Shown: positions 48,095-60,637, counted from the first letter of the stretch. The stretch: 64,000 nt of DNA from Hymenopellis radicata (GCA_015501595.1 JADNRX010000140.1:62001-126000), one strand, 5' to 3'. A program made the numbers and translations. Notes: a model not told the origin generated them from the letters alone.

Positions 48095-51000
48095 ATGTCG
48101 GTCGTTCCGCCTGAGATCAGCGCAGAGCTGGCCCAAATATTATCGAATCTTGTGCTGGGAGATAATGCTATACGAGCAAGGTACGAAAGGATTCCTTTTG
48201 CGTTACTGTGCTTATGAATCCACGTGTGTAGTGCCGAAAAAACAGTCAATGAACGCCTTGCACATACGCCGGAACTGTACCTGCTCGCGCTCGCGCAGTT
48301 CGCCGTCGGGGATGGCACAGAGGGCGTCGTGAGTCCGCGAGCAAAGTTTCGTCTCCGAAACTGATATGTTACTTAGATGCGATCATTCTCGCTTGTGCTC
48401 CTACGCCGGCTTCTCTTCCGGTCGTCTCCCGTCCCGGTGAACGTGAATTTGGCCACACAGCGGCGGCAAACGCTGTATGACACGCTCCGCCGTCGACGCT
48501 GAGCACGATCGAGAGTCTCCTGCTACATTCCCTTGCCCATGAGCCGTCCCCCCCGTTCGGCGGAAGACGGTCGACGCGGTGTGCGAGGTCGCCAATAGAT
48601 CTATGGCGCGCGGGCGCATGTGGCATGCGCTGCAGCAGCGCGTGTTCGAGCTCGCTGCGAATGATAACGCCCAAGACCGCGAAATCGCGTATGGCGTGTT
48701 CAGTGGCGCGCCGGGCTCATTGGAGACTTGCATAGTGAGATTGTGGTGAGGACATTAACGGCTGGCCTCGAGAGTGAAGGGGAGCAGCTCGGCGGTGTGC
48801 GGCTCGGGGCCCTGAATGCGAGTGTGGCATACCTGGATAGTTTGGGCGCCGAGGAAGTGGCGCGTGTGGGTGGCGCACTGATGGGTGCCGTTTTAGGCAC
48901 TTTAGAGCGCGCGCGGGGTGAAGAGGAGCTTCGCAAGGTGATCGAGGCCCTTCATCCTCTCTGTGCGACGCATCCCGTGTTATTTGCGCCACACCTTCCC
49001 GCGCTTGTGCGGTTCCTACAGGGCGTGGTGCTTCCCCCAGCAGACTGCGGTCCGACACCAACGATGAAGAGTCCTTTGTCTTTCCTCCCCCGCCTGGCGG
49101 TTCCGGTGGTGGGGACGAAGCAGGCGAGGGCGAAGGAGAGGAGAGGAAGGAGCTCAGGCTGGCAGCGCTGGAGATGATGGTCAGTTTGAGTGAATCGAAA
49201 CCAGGGATGGTTCGAAATGTGAGGGATGGGTGGCGTTGGTCGTGCGCGCGTGCTTGGAGGGTATGGGCGAATGGGAAGATGACGTTGACAGCACCGTTGC
49301 CTGGCTGAGGGAGGATGTCAGTCACGGCTCTTCTGCCGACGACTCTCCCCGACTCTCTTTGAACAGAGTCTCGATCGCGTCGCATGCGCACTCGGTGGAA
49401 ATTCCGTTCTACCGCCTGCGTTCCAATATATCCCGAGCATGCTTGTCAATTATGACTGGCGCGCGCGACATGCAGGATTAATGGCTATCGCCGCTGTGGC
49501 AGAAGGAACGGGACGCACGATGCAGAATGAACTCGGCAAGATTGTAGAGTCAGTGACGGCCACGACCTCTTCTTCTTCTTTTCTAAACTCATTATACAGG
49601 ATGGTCACTCCCATGTTCGCGGATACACACCCAAGAGTAAGATGGGCATCATGTCAATGCGTGTATGTGATTTTCATCTGTCTCTTCCCAACTGACCTAT
49701 CCATAGTGGTCAACTGTGTACCGATCTTGCCGATGTTCTTGAACCACAACACTACGCAGCCCTCCTCTCCGTACTAATCCCTACCCTTGAAGACCCCGAG
49801 GCCCGCGTACACTCTCATGCTGCTGCCGCTCTAATAAATTTCTGCGAAGGCGTAGAACGAGATGTTCTAGCTCCTTACGTGGACGCGGTAGTAGAAAGAT
49901 TGGTGAGGCTCATGATGGGCCAGGGAGCGGGCGGAGGAGCCAAATTTGTGCAAGAACAGGCCATCACGACACTGGCAATGGTGGCTGATGCAAGTGAGAG
50001 AGGCTTTGTCAAGGTTCGTTACGACTTGCTATTTCATGCTGATTATTGAGGACGATTGGTACAGCACTACCCGACACTAATGCCACTTCTACTCAACGTA
50101 CTGCGAAATCCCGAAGTCAATTCCACAATGCGGAATAAGGCGATGGAGTGTGCAGGTCTCGTTGCTATCGCGGTCGGTACCGATGTCTTCAGACCAGACG
50201 CACAGACGTTGGTCGAAGTGTTGGTTGGTATCTCAAGTTAGTTTACTTCTCTTTCTATCTTCCTGCCAAGTTGAACATCTGTGCTAGAAACCCCATCCGA
50301 TCCAAACGACACGCAACTAGCACACTACCTTATGGGAACGTGGGCAAAAGGTACCTTGGTTGGCTGCTTTCGCTTCTGTCGCTGACCCAAAAATAGTCTG
50401 TCAAGCCCTTGGTCCTGAGTTTGCACCTTATGTGCCAGTTGTAATGCCCGGCCTACTGCAGATGGCGAGTAAAAAGGCGGATGTCAGTGTTTTCGGTATG
50501 TATACCTCCTCAATCCTGCATGTTACTCGTCTAATTATCCGCGTAGACGCCCCTTCTGATTCCACGGCCTCACTCCCGCCGGGCTGGGATCTCATCCCAT
50601 CACCCACCTCCGACGACAGTGATCAGGTCATCTCTGTCCGCACGCAGTCGCTCGAGGAGAAATGCCAAGCTCTAGAAACACTCCTCATCATATTCTCCAC
50701 CCTGCCATCATCTTCTGCCTCCTCCGCACCCGCGCCACTCGCCCTCCAGCCGTACATCTCAGCAGCCCTCTCTGTTGCGCTCTCTGGACTCAAGTTCACG
50801 TTCCACGACGGAGTGAGAGAAGCGAGCGCAATGCTGTTACCCGTCCTGCTACACGCCGCTTCGGGGGCAGAGCAGAGGTGGAGGAGGTATTCAAATCACT
50901 TATCCAGGCTGTGGAAGGTGAGAGCGACGCCGGTTTCGTTGCGTCGCTCTTCAAATCGATGGGCGACTGCTTAAGGGTGTGCCAAGGCACCGGAGTGGAC

Positions 51001-51276
51001 GCTCCCGTTCGAGAGGCGATCGTGGGCGCGGTGAAGCGACAGGTGGGGTGGTTTGCCGAGAGGAGAAGGAGCCGATCTGGAAGGGTTGGAGCGGAGGATG
51101 GCGACGAAGACGAAGAGGACGAGGATCTGTTGTTGATTGAGGAGATGGAGGACTTTGCGCTGGAGGATATGGGGAAGGTTGTGGAGTTGCTGTTCCCGGA
51201 GGGTGAGAGGGATAGGGAGTCGCTGTTGATTGGGATCTCGAGTGTGAGGGATTTGGGAAGGGCTGCTTCGAGGTGA
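48095..51276 (+). CDS. KAP121: Importin-beta family karyopherin (KAP121/IPO5 type), six apparent frame breaks
   Basis: HEAT-repeat nuclear import receptor. Start MSVVPPEISAELAQILSNLV. Recognisable blocks: YDWRARHAGLMAIAAVAEGT, MVTPMFADTHPRVRWASCQC, VGQLCTDLADVLEPQHYAAL, FVQEQAITTLAMVADASE, KHYPTLMPLLLNVLRNPE, MRNKAMECAGLVAIAVGTD and KVCQALGPEFAPYVPVVMPG, as in IPO5 orthologues. Breaks, each repaired by one extra base: about 48488-48494, the C7 run 48548-48554, 48713-48716, 49048-49051, 49224-49230 and 50862-50880. They fall mostly in GC-rich sequence. With them corrected the protein still seems somewhat short of the roughly 1100 residues usual for the family; the N-terminal half is GC-biased and Gly/Ala/Arg rich. 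Confidence 0.85.
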
Positions 51277-52134
51277 TCTCCGCAGTACTGGGGTGATGCG
51301 CGTCGGGTGGTGATGCGTATGTAGAATGAATGGCTTGGCTTGTACAAAGGTAAACGGATTGTGGACAGGTATAATATCTCAGTTAAGTAACTATATTTTT
51401 TGCGTATCTCAATCAAGTTCCTATTCCTCCTCTTATTAGTTTTGACAGCTGGCTTTGGGATCCATCCGATATGAATCCTAGAACGACGGTACTACGGTGG
51501 AGACGAAGACTAAGTTTCGCGGCATCGTTCCTAGTCATTAAGTATCCAAGATCACGGGCTCACACATGTTCCGTACTGCGAGGAGAGCGGTAGCAAGCTT
51601 CAAGAAGTCTGTCAGCTGCAATTCATGTACCTATGTATGCGACCCCTTCGCGCGAGGAACCGACCTGTGCCGCATTACTTCTATAACCCCAGCTGCGGCA
51701 AATTTGACCGTAGCTGTCGACAGGTTGAAAAGCCTGCGGAGCGCTTAGTCTCGAAACCCGACTGAGTGAGGTGTATGAAGACAGTCGTTCCTACCACTAC
51801 TAACGGAGCGCTAGTCCAATGATAGAGATGACTCACAACATTCGTCAACTGCTATGTATGTTGCTGCTTCTGCCGACTTGTTTACTAGACGCGTATGAGC
51901 TATATTTATCTTGCTCGACGACGTCTCCCATCAGCGATGTCGAACTCAGAGGTGCCTTGCTTCCTTCTGATCGTCGGGATGAAAAGTCGGCAGACTCACT
52001 TGTCATCCTGAGAAAGGCATCTTAGTCTAAACTCCAAGTAGGAATGCATCTCGTCTTTGTCCAAATAAAGCATCAAAAAGTAGCATCAAGTCAAGCAATC
52101 AGTCTAAAAAAAGCACATCCTCTACCTCCCCACC
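51277..52134. other. Intergenic between convergent genes, no gene seen
   Basis: About 860 bases between the importin and MSH2 3' ends. Three short open frames exist but none has coding character. No tRNA or repeat was recognised. Confidence 0.45.
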
Positions 52135-55100
52135 TTACGCCCCCATCTCAAGCACAGACCTCAACCACGGATTCGCCTCTATCCTCGGCCCAAATCGCTC
52201 CACACACGCCTTCAAGCGCGCCAACTGCGCCTCATTCGACACCGCCTCGATATCATCCATAACCACGTCCTCCCCATCTACATCGGCGCCGGAAGCCCAC
52301 GCAGCGAGAAACTCCTCCACCAGCGCGATACCCTCCTCCGTCACCTCCTCTGGCATCTCCGCCGCCGCCTCGTTCTTCGATTCTCCTACAGGTACCCAGT
52401 CAGCTTCCTGCGTGAAAACTAGAACAGAAAGCCGTACCTCCGAAATCTTCCAACTCCTCCGCCTTCCTCCTCGCAAGCTACCAAAACAGCATCAACACCC
52501 ACAAAACAGAAGAACGAACAAGAAAACACAAACCTTAACAACACTCTCCGGAAAATTCGCCAGCTCCGCCACATGTATCCCAAAGCTCTGGTCCGATATC
52601 CCCGGCTCGACCTTGTACAGCAGCGTAATCTCCCGCCGGTTGTGCTCGTCCGCCATCTCCGACACGTGGGCCACGACATGCAGGTTCTTGACGTGCGTGA
52701 TCTGCTGGTCCAGCGCCGTGAGCTCGTGGAAGTGCGTCGCAAAGAGGCAGAAGGCGTGGATCTCGGAGGCAATTTGTCTGGTGAGTCGGTGAGGGGACAA
52801 GAGGAAGGAAAGAGAGGAAGAGAACGTACTCGGATATAGCCCAAGCGAGGCCGAAGCCGTCGTATGTTGAAGTACCTGGCGCGCAGTCAATATACAGGTA
52901 TAGACTGCGAACCACCAGTGCAAACCCACCTCGACCAAGCTCATCAATAATGATCAACGAGTTCTTTGTCGCCGACTAGCAGGAGGCCTCAGTCTCCATT
53001 CGACTCTTGACAGAAAGAAACACATACCCTCAGAATTGTAGCAGTCTCCAGCATCTCCGCCATAAACGTCGACACGCCCTTCAGTTGGCTATCCCCCGCA
53101 CCCACTCTACACAGGATCGAGTCAAAGATAGGCAGCCGCGCTTCGCTGCACGGTACAAAGCACCCAGTTTGTGCCATCAACGCGATGACTCCAGTCTACA
53201 TAATTAGGCCTCTGGGGAAGGAAGGAGAACAAGTCGACGAACCTGTCGTATATACGTCGACTTGCCGCCCATATTTGGACCGGCTGGGTGCTCGTTAGAC
53301 AATGATGATGAATGACCAGAGAAAAAGACTAACTTATAATCTGGAACTCGCTTTCCCCTAGACGAAACGTAGCTTTAAAACATCGAAAACCGATGCTGAT
53401 ATTCTGGACGTACCCTTAATCATCTCAATATCATTTGCAATGAAATGAACGTCGTCCTGCACCTCCAAGCACGGATGGCGCGCATCACGAAGAACCAGGC
53501 TTCCGGTCCCTTTACACCATCATTAGCCAACTCCCATCACAACACGAAGAAAGGCATTCCGCACCCATTTCATACACCGTAGGCTTCACATACGGCTCCG
53601 GCGCATTAATTGACACATGCGCAAAGCTACTACCAACGAATCAACACCCGAGGCCGAGTAACAAATCGTCGTCACGTACCTGACAATAACGTCCAGATGC
53701 GCGATGACATTATCCAGCAACTCCAATATTGGCGTGTACGTCGCTATCCATAACCATCAGTCCCCGGTCCCGATTTATGGGGCAAGTCAATATCTCACAC
53801 GCAATATTCACCACCTCCTTGACCAGCCCATTCTGCGTCTTGTTATACTTGCCCGACACATCCTTAAAATCCTCCGCCAGACTCTTCATAGTCTTGGTTG
53901 TGAAGAACACCCCGCTTTTAGTCGTCCCGAGCTCCGTATATGTCTTTTTCTTCGCGATTGCTTTCGCATCCTGAAATATCGTTAGGAGAGTAGTAAGAGA
54001 AGAGAAGGGACGACACACATTCTTGGTCAACCGGAAACAGTACCCATACGTCTGGTTGTTCTCCAAATGCAGCTTCTTATCCAGCTCAAGTTCAAGGTCG
54101 TCTCCGACCTCCGAATGCTCTGCATCAAGCCCATCGCGGATCTACTTCCAGTCAGCCGGGACTGGAATCACAATACGAGTGTTATTCACCTCCTTCAGCT
54201 GCTCCGCATACTCCTGCAACCGTGGGTCAAACTCCGGCTTAATCACATACGCATGGTGCTCCAGTTGCGTCAAGTCCAGCGTCTGCTCCACCATCTCCGC
54301 GTATTTGCTCAAGTTCGATTCATACTCCTGCATTTGATGAATACCAGAACCACCATAATGAGAGACAAACATACCCGCATGGCCTTGAGATACTCCTCCT
54401 CAATGAGCGACTCATCCTCGGCCTGCACGTCCGCGAGCACCTCCAGCATCCCCGGGAGCTTCTGTACGACCTGGTACACACGCACCACGTCTTCGAGCGA
54501 CGCCTGGCCCCGTTGGAAGCGCTTCGAGATGCGGTGCAAGTCCGGCATCACTTTTAGGTACTCGTCCTGCAATGTCCGCCGCGAGTTGGAATCGTTCACG
54601 AATATCTCCACGAGATTTTGTCTTCGACCTGTACACGCGTGAATAAAAGCTTCATCAACAACTTGAATAGCACGTACGAATCTCATGCAAGTTCATCAAC
54701 GGCTGCTTGAGCCACGTCCCAAGGAGTCGCGTCCCCTGCGCCGTCTTGCATTTGTTAAGCAGCCCGAGCAAGGTCGTGTTGCGTGTCACCGATCCCTGAA
54801 CACGCCGTGAGCGCCAGAAGAGTAGTTTAGATTGAGACTGACAGCATTCCCCGCCGCCTCTGTCAAGTTGAGAGCTCGAAGCGCACTAGCGTCGAGCTTC
54901 ATGTATTGTGACAAGTCGTGTGTCTTGATGGTGAACGCGCCATGGTTAGAGGAATCGGCGACGAGGCCAAGGTACGCGAGGAGCGCGCTCAAACATGAAG
55001 GCGCGACGGGTAGGGATAGTTGTGCTTTGCGGACATTAGCGGACTTTGTAAATGAGATAAATGCACGTACGGATGACGGCAGAAGCATCGGCTGAAGACG

Positions 55101-56084
55101 CGTTTTTGGACTCGGCGAGGAGGCGAGGAAGATCGTCCGAGATGTTGCGGGTATTGAATTCGCCTGTCGGTCAGTTAAACGTGCGTATACCAACTAAGCA
55201 ACACATACTTGGCTTGCGTTCAGTAAATACGACCCCACAACGGTCCAAGACGGCCTTGAGCTTGTTGAGATCAATGTCGCGGTCTGTATTACCGCTGGCG
55301 GTGCCCGTGGGTATGATCGCTTCTTTGACGGAAAGTTGAATGACGAGGGACTATCAAAGTTGAAGTCGCGTTGAAGCACGCAAAGAGCACCGTACCTCTG
55401 TATTGGAAAAGAGATCATTATCCACAAAATCCGCGACTCCAAGAGAGCGCGCGCTGGTATCCGCAAATGCCACGCCAACCGATTTGGACTTGTCCTTGCT
55501 TCCGCCCGCGACAGTAGAGTTGGCTATTTTGATAGCCATGACAATAGGCGCGGCGAGGAGATCCGAAGAGACAAACAGCAAGTCCTCTACCGCCTGCAAA
55601 TTTCCCGGCGACGCCTAAGAGAATCGTCAGGTCCTGTAGGTCACCATACACCATTACGCGCACCTCCTTGTCCAGCCTAAACCTGGACGCCTTCTTCCCC
55701 TGACCCGGCTCTGGATCCCATATCTCTACACGCAACTGACGCGCCGTGAGGGCTTCACGCAAAAGCATCTGGGCCATATTGACGCGCAGGGAAACATACG
55801 GCAACCCCGCGGCGCGTCCGCCCTTGCCGACGTACTTGATGACGGAATTGGTGTGAAAGACATGGGTGGCGACAAACTGGGCATCGGGACCGTAAGCAGA
55901 GTAGTACTCGTCTGGGGCGGGGTGGTGAAAGAGGCGTAGAGTGCCAGTGTCGGGGGATTTCTGGGGGAGTTTTCCGAACCAGGAGACGAAGCCGTTGTCG
56001 ACGATTTGCTCTAGTAAGCAGGTAAGGATTGGTGAATACGGCGAGGAAGAACGTACCGGCGTCGTCTTTTCCGCTTCCGTACAT
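52135..56084 (-). CDS. MSH2: DNA mismatch repair protein MSH2
   Basis: MutS homologue; pairs with MSH6 or MSH3 to bind mismatches and loops. Start [20 protein letters not shown], then [20 protein letters not shown]. The lever and clamp domains follow. The ATPase reads [20 protein letters not shown] (Walker A), then [59 protein letters not shown] (Walker B and signature) and [14 protein letters not shown]. The end is SVLEMGA. More than 15 short introns, including one of 49 bases removing an in-frame TAG between QLKE and IRDGLDAEH. One frame break near 54791-54794 separates GAHGVFRD from [17 protein letters not shown]; a single missing base explains it. Confidence 0.94.
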
Positions 56085-56148
56085 GATGGTGAGAAACAAT
56101 GCGAGGGTGACAGCACATGATGTGACGCGCAACTTGGTCTCAACTTTC
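56085..56148. promoter_or_regulatory. 64-base bidirectional promoter of MSH2 and PMS1
   Basis: The two start codons point away from each other with 64 bases between. The segment contains TGACGCGC at 56123-56130, close to the ACGCG core of MBF/E2F cell-cycle boxes that drive replication and repair genes at G1/S in other fungi. The site is seen in sequence; its use is inference. Confidence 0.5.
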
Positions 56149-59100
56149 ATGTCAATAGCTGCTATCCCAGCCGCGTCTATCCATGCTATCACATCTAACC
56201 AGGTCGTGATATCCCTTGAAACTGCAGTCAAGAGCTCGTAGAGAACAGTCTTGACGCTGGAGCAACAAATCTAGGTGCGCACCAATATCACTTGTCCTCT
56301 TCAAGCCCAGACGTGAAACAGAAATCAGATTCAAGCAATACGGTGTCAAAGGCGTCGAGGTCGTCGATAATGGCTCTGGCATAGCAGAGGCTGACTGGGA
56401 CAGCATCGGCCGCAAGCACCATACCTCTAAAATCGCCGCATTCTCGGATCTGGCCAAGGTGCAGACGTTTGGGTTTCGTGGAGAGGCTCTCGCGTCGTTG
56501 TGTGCACTGTGCGACGAGGTGACGGTGACGACAAAGGCGAATGAGGCAATCGGCGTTGTACTGGACCTGGATAAGGGTGGCAAAATCAAGAGCAAGAAAC
56601 GCGTTGCGCGACAGCGCGGGACGACGATATCACTGGTCAATCCATTCGCGCCTCTACCTGTGCGCCGAAAGGAGTTTGAACGCAACTCAAAGCGGGAATA
56701 CGGCAAGGCTCTTTCGCTTCTCCAAGCCTATGCCCTTGTTCCGTGTGCCAAAGGACGCGGAGTACGTTTACTGGTGACCAACTCGGCTGAGAAAGGGTAT
56801 GTCTGCTTTTTTTTTCTCGCTTTCTTCGTCAAGTGACGCGTCTTAGATCAAAGTCTACACCAATCCAGACACAAGGGAAACCGTCATTGCGGGCATCAGT
56901 GACGGCGTTGTGGGGTCCCAAAGTGCTAGACGGCCTCCAGGACATGGATCTGCAGTATACGATTCCTCGCGCAAAGCCACGGCGCGGTCTCAAGCGACCC
57001 TCGAACGATGACGACGACGAGGAACTCCAAGACGTGTCAATCCGCATTCAAGGGCTCATATCTTCTCCAGGAAATGGCAGGAATGGCAACGACAGGCAGT
57101 TCCTCTACGTAAACGGCCGTCCATGTAGTTTGAACAAGATCCAGAAGACTTTCCATGAAGTTTTCCGCTCTTTTACTCCCAACCACAACACGGCAAACTC
57201 GCCTCTTGTCATCGCCGACTTCGAGATTCCACCTGGTTGGTTATATTTCTCCAGAGGCGTCGCGTTCCTCACTGCGTTGATTAGATACCTATGATGTAAA
57301 CGTTACCCCGGACAAGAGGACAATCTTCTTGCACAGTGAAGTTGCTATCATCGAAGGACTTAAGGTATATTTTGCTTCTCTTGCTACCGGGGACAAGCAT
57401 CCTTACATTTTTCAAGACAGCACTAGAGAAGCTGTTTGCTCCGTCTCGCTCTACATTCGACATTATTGGCAGCCAACGCCCGAGCACTCAGAGTACCCTT
57501 AATCTCTCGAAGCCTCCCTCTGCCATTATTGAAGACGACGACGATGAAGAGATCGCCCCCATAAAGCCTGCCAAAGTTCTTCGAACATCGACTTCATCTG
57601 AAGTTGACTCTTCCGAAATAGCTGGTCCATCGGGTTCATCTATCTCAGGCCAGAGCTCACTGGTTTCCTCTACCGCTTCCATTCTCGACGATGCAATGGA
57701 TGTTGATAATGTCCCCGCGACATTGTCACCATCGCCTATGCCTTCGTGCAACCAGGACTCGGCTTCTTCCGCACGCCCTCCCGCGCGCTCTCCGTCGCTT
57801 CCGCCCGCATCCAGAAAGGGCAAAGAGAAAGAGGTGGTGGTCAACACGCTCTTTGCCTCCTGGGCGCGAGCGGCGGCAACTACTTCAAAGACTCCTACAT
57901 CGGTCGACGAAGAAAAAAATGGGAAGCCGAAGGAGAAGCGAAACAAATCGAGGTCTGCGACTACGAATGACGAGGATGAGCCTCCCAATAAGACGACCCA
58001 AGAACGCAATGCTGGGAGGAAGCAGAAGGAGAGATTAAAGGCGGCTGCGATTACATCCGACGAGGACGACGTGGAGAGTGAGCAGCCAAAGAAGAAGAAA
58101 GCAAAGGTTGTAGTGGACGACGAGGTGGATCCTGATGATGAGCCGCCAGCCAACCTTGTCAGTGTCGAGAACGATCCCGATCAAGTGGCTACTGACCCGA
58201 AGCCGAAGAAATCCAAACTCGCGAGCGCTTCGGTGGATGATGACCTCCCCAGTGTTGCATCAAAGAAGGAACCGGCAATGCCTGTCATGTCTGAGAAGGC
58301 GGAAAAGAGCAAAGCTGGGAAACAGGCTACACTGGACTTCAGAAGCCAGCTGCTTGGTTTCGCGAGGACGGGGAGTAAAGTCAAGGAGGTAGAGCTTGTG
58401 GACGATGACCAGGAGGATGAGTTGAAGGACGATGTCAGTGTTGGCGGTAACGAAGAGCGAGATCAAGACGTGTTTCAACCAGCGGGATCAGGCGGCGATA
58501 TACAGTCTGAAATGGAACCAGACGACAAGATGGACGTGGATAGCGAGCTCGTCGATCTCACGGTGGAGGAACCGGCAGAGTGCAGTTCGGCTTCCCAGCC
58601 CATAGCGCGTCCTGAAGTCATACGGACAAGCAGCACCGGCGATGTTGGCTTACGGTTCGACCTTGAGGGCATCGTCGACCGATGGCGCCGGCCAGCTGCT
58701 CAGACGTCCTCTGGAGACGGTCACTCGCATAAGATCCCTGCTGCCGCTGGGGTGGGCAGTACAGGCGACGCCGACACGGCGCTCGCGCGTGTCATCTCAA
58801 AGAGTGACTTTGCTAGGATGGATATCGTAGGGCAGTTTAACCTTGGGTTCATCATCACGCGACGGCGGACGGAGGATGAAGATGATAGTACCGGTCGGAG
58901 ACAGAAGATGGACGACCTGTTCATCGTGGACCAGCATGCGGCGGATGAGAAGTATAATTTTGAGACGTTGCAGCAGACGACGGTCATTCGGTCGCAGAAG
59001 TTGCTTCGGTTGGTTTTTCAAACTTGTCTCTTTCTTCCTCGATCACTCATACCTTGACTGGTATAGACCCCGACCGCTGGAGCTCACCGCAGCCGACGAG

Positions 59101-59601
59101 ATGGTTGCCATCGAGAACATGGACGTCCTGCGCCAGAACGGGTTTGAAGTGGAAGACGCCGACGAGGACGAAATCCAAGAAATGGGAAGCGGCGGGCGCC
59201 TCCGTCTCGTCGCGCAGCCCGTTAGTAAGAGCACCGAATTCGATATCAAAGGTCTGTTCTCTTCTCCCCTTCCTCTCCCGACTCACTCCCTGTAAACAGA
59301 TCTCGAAGAACTCATCCACCTCCTGCACGACCGGCCCGCGGGGCAGCAGGGAATGGTGCGCTGCTCAAAGGCGCGCGCGATGTTCGCGATGCGCGCGTGC
59401 CGCAAGAGCGTGATGGTGGGCATGCCGCTGCAGCAGAAGCAGATGGGGGCGGTGGTAAGGCATATGGGGACCATGGAACAGCCGTGGAATTGCCCGCATG
59501 GGCGGCCGACGATGCGGCATTTGTATGATTTGGGGAGTATCCTTGGGCTGGGGTGTAAGAAAGGGGGAGAGGGGGTGGATTGGGTGGGGTTTGGGGGATG
59601 A
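56149..59601 (+). CDS. PMS1: DNA mismatch repair endonuclease PMS1 (MutL-alpha subunit)
   Basis: Partner of MLH1; nicks DNA during mismatch repair. The GHKL ATPase domain has VVISLETAVK, VENSLDAGATNLEIRFKQYG, VEVVDNGSGI and TFGFRGEALASLCAL. A disordered linker of about 430 residues (57480-58780) is rich in Asp, Glu, Lys and Ser. The C-terminal endonuclease has DQHAADEKYNFE (DQHAx2Ex4E), RACRKSVMVG and CPHGRPTMRHLYDL, the metal-binding motifs of active PMS1. Start MSIAAIPAASIHAITSNQVV. One base is missing at 56230-56233: AVKSS-stop is read where the invariant AVKELVENSLDAGA is expected. Five introns, otherwise intact. Confidence 0.94.
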
Positions 59602-60122
59602 GGAGGGTGTGTGGCGGATGATTTAAATTAGTTGCTTGCTTCATTTGGTTGTGCGACGGGGTATTAGACTGATAATTCAAGGTGGGCGAGAAAGTGATAA
59701 GCTGACAGCGAGGAACGAATTCTCTGAGGATAAGATAAGATGTAACGAGCATGGCGTTACAGTCTCCACAGCTTAGCAGACTATTAGTATTAGCCAGGTG
59801 AAACGGATACTTAGGGCAGAGCCGATGTCATGCCAAAATTTCTCTCTGTTTTCGTTGGCATTCCCGCCAGATGGCAGATCCTCCTCCTTAGTTTTAGTGT
59901 TTTCCCATCCTCCGTCTCCATGCCCAATAGTTCACGTCAAATTCCGCCTCAAAGTTCATTGCGCCACCCCTTGTGAATGGTATACTTACACTGCATATAG
60001 AGAGAAGCTGCTGAATGTTCACAATGTTCAATTTCATTATACATCTCGTGGATCCTGGACTTGCTCTAAGTAAGCAGTCTTCAATATCTTACTTAGAGCA
60101 ACAAAATTTAGAGATCCATTGC
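59602..60122. other. Intergenic, no gene seen
   Basis: About 520 bases between PMS1 and the miniature transposon. There are no conserved frames. The 3' part (about 60020-60110) contains a short inverted pair around CTTACTTAGAGCAA / TTGCTCTAAGTAAG-like sequence. Confidence 0.4.
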
Positions 60123-60130
60123 TTGGGGCC
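60123..60130. repeat. Target-site duplication, left copy
   Basis: TTGGGGCC immediately left of the element, identical to 60464-60471. Eight bases is the duplication length of hAT-superfamily transposases. Confidence 0.85.
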
Positions 60131-60463
60131 TAGGGTGGTGAAGTAAACCCTAGGTTTTGATACACCTCAGGTTTACTGCGGTTAGTAACGGTATTGATAT
60201 GGTATAGAAACCTCGGCCGAGGTATCAGTACAGTTTCGATACCGACACGTGATCATTTCACGTGATGGCGCGGCGGCGCTTAGAAAGGCTAAGATTGGCG
60301 GGACAAGGGCGGGATGGGGGCGGCAAGCCGCTGCGCCACATCACGTGTCAAAAACACGTGCCGGTATCGAAACCGTTACTAACGGTATCGAAACTAGGGC
60401 CTCCCAGGGGGTCGGTATTGATACCGTTACTAACACCCCCGGGAGGTTTACTGCGCCACCCTA
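60131..60463. mobile_element. hAT-like miniature inverted-repeat element (MITE), 333 bases
   Basis: Terminal inverted repeats: left TAGGGTGGTGAAGTAAACC (60131-60149); the reverse complement of 60445-60463 is TAGGGTGGCGCAGTAAACC, 17 of 19 matching. A perfect TTGGGGCC duplication flanks it. The TAGGGT-type end and the 8-base duplication fit hAT. Inside there is no coding frame. Subterminal copies of TTAGTAACGGTAT and GGTATCGAAA occur in both orientations, four CACGTG palindromes lie symmetrically (60246, 60259, 60342, 60355), and the centre is G/C rich, so the whole can fold into a long hairpin. It would need a transposase from elsewhere. Confidence 0.82.
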
Positions 60464-60471
60464 TTGGGGCC
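60464..60471. repeat. Target-site duplication, right copy
   Basis: TTGGGGCC immediately right of the element, identical to 60123-60130. Confidence 0.85.
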
Positions 60472-60558
60472 TTGGGCCACAAGGTACAAAGTGTGCTAAA
60501 GAGTAAAAGGTAATAAGACTTACGGAGTACAGAAAAAAACTATGAAACGTCACCTAGA

Positions 60559-60637
60559 TGACCACCGCAGGGGTCGAACCTGCAATCTCCTGATTACATA
60601 ATCGTAGTCAGACGCGATGCCATTTCGCCAGGCGGCC
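60559..60637 (-). tRNA. tRNA-Arg(ACG) with 7-base intron
   Basis: Read on the minus strand: acceptor arms GGCCGCC and GGTGGTC pair fully (two G-T), discriminator A. D arm GCGA/TCGC; anticodon stem TCTGA/TCAGG; loop CTACGA…A, so the anticodon is ACG (plus-strand 60603-60605). T arm GCAGG-TTCGACC-CCTGC. The loop is 14 rather than 7 bases long because a 7-base intron (TTATGTA, 60595-60601) follows position 37, the canonical place. ACG is modified to ICG and reads CGU, CGC and CGA codons (established for eukaryotes). Confidence 0.88.

Noticed and set aside
54142..54144. In-frame TAG inside MSH2
   Set aside because: A 49-base GT-AG intron removes it exactly and joins QLKE to IRDGLDAEH.
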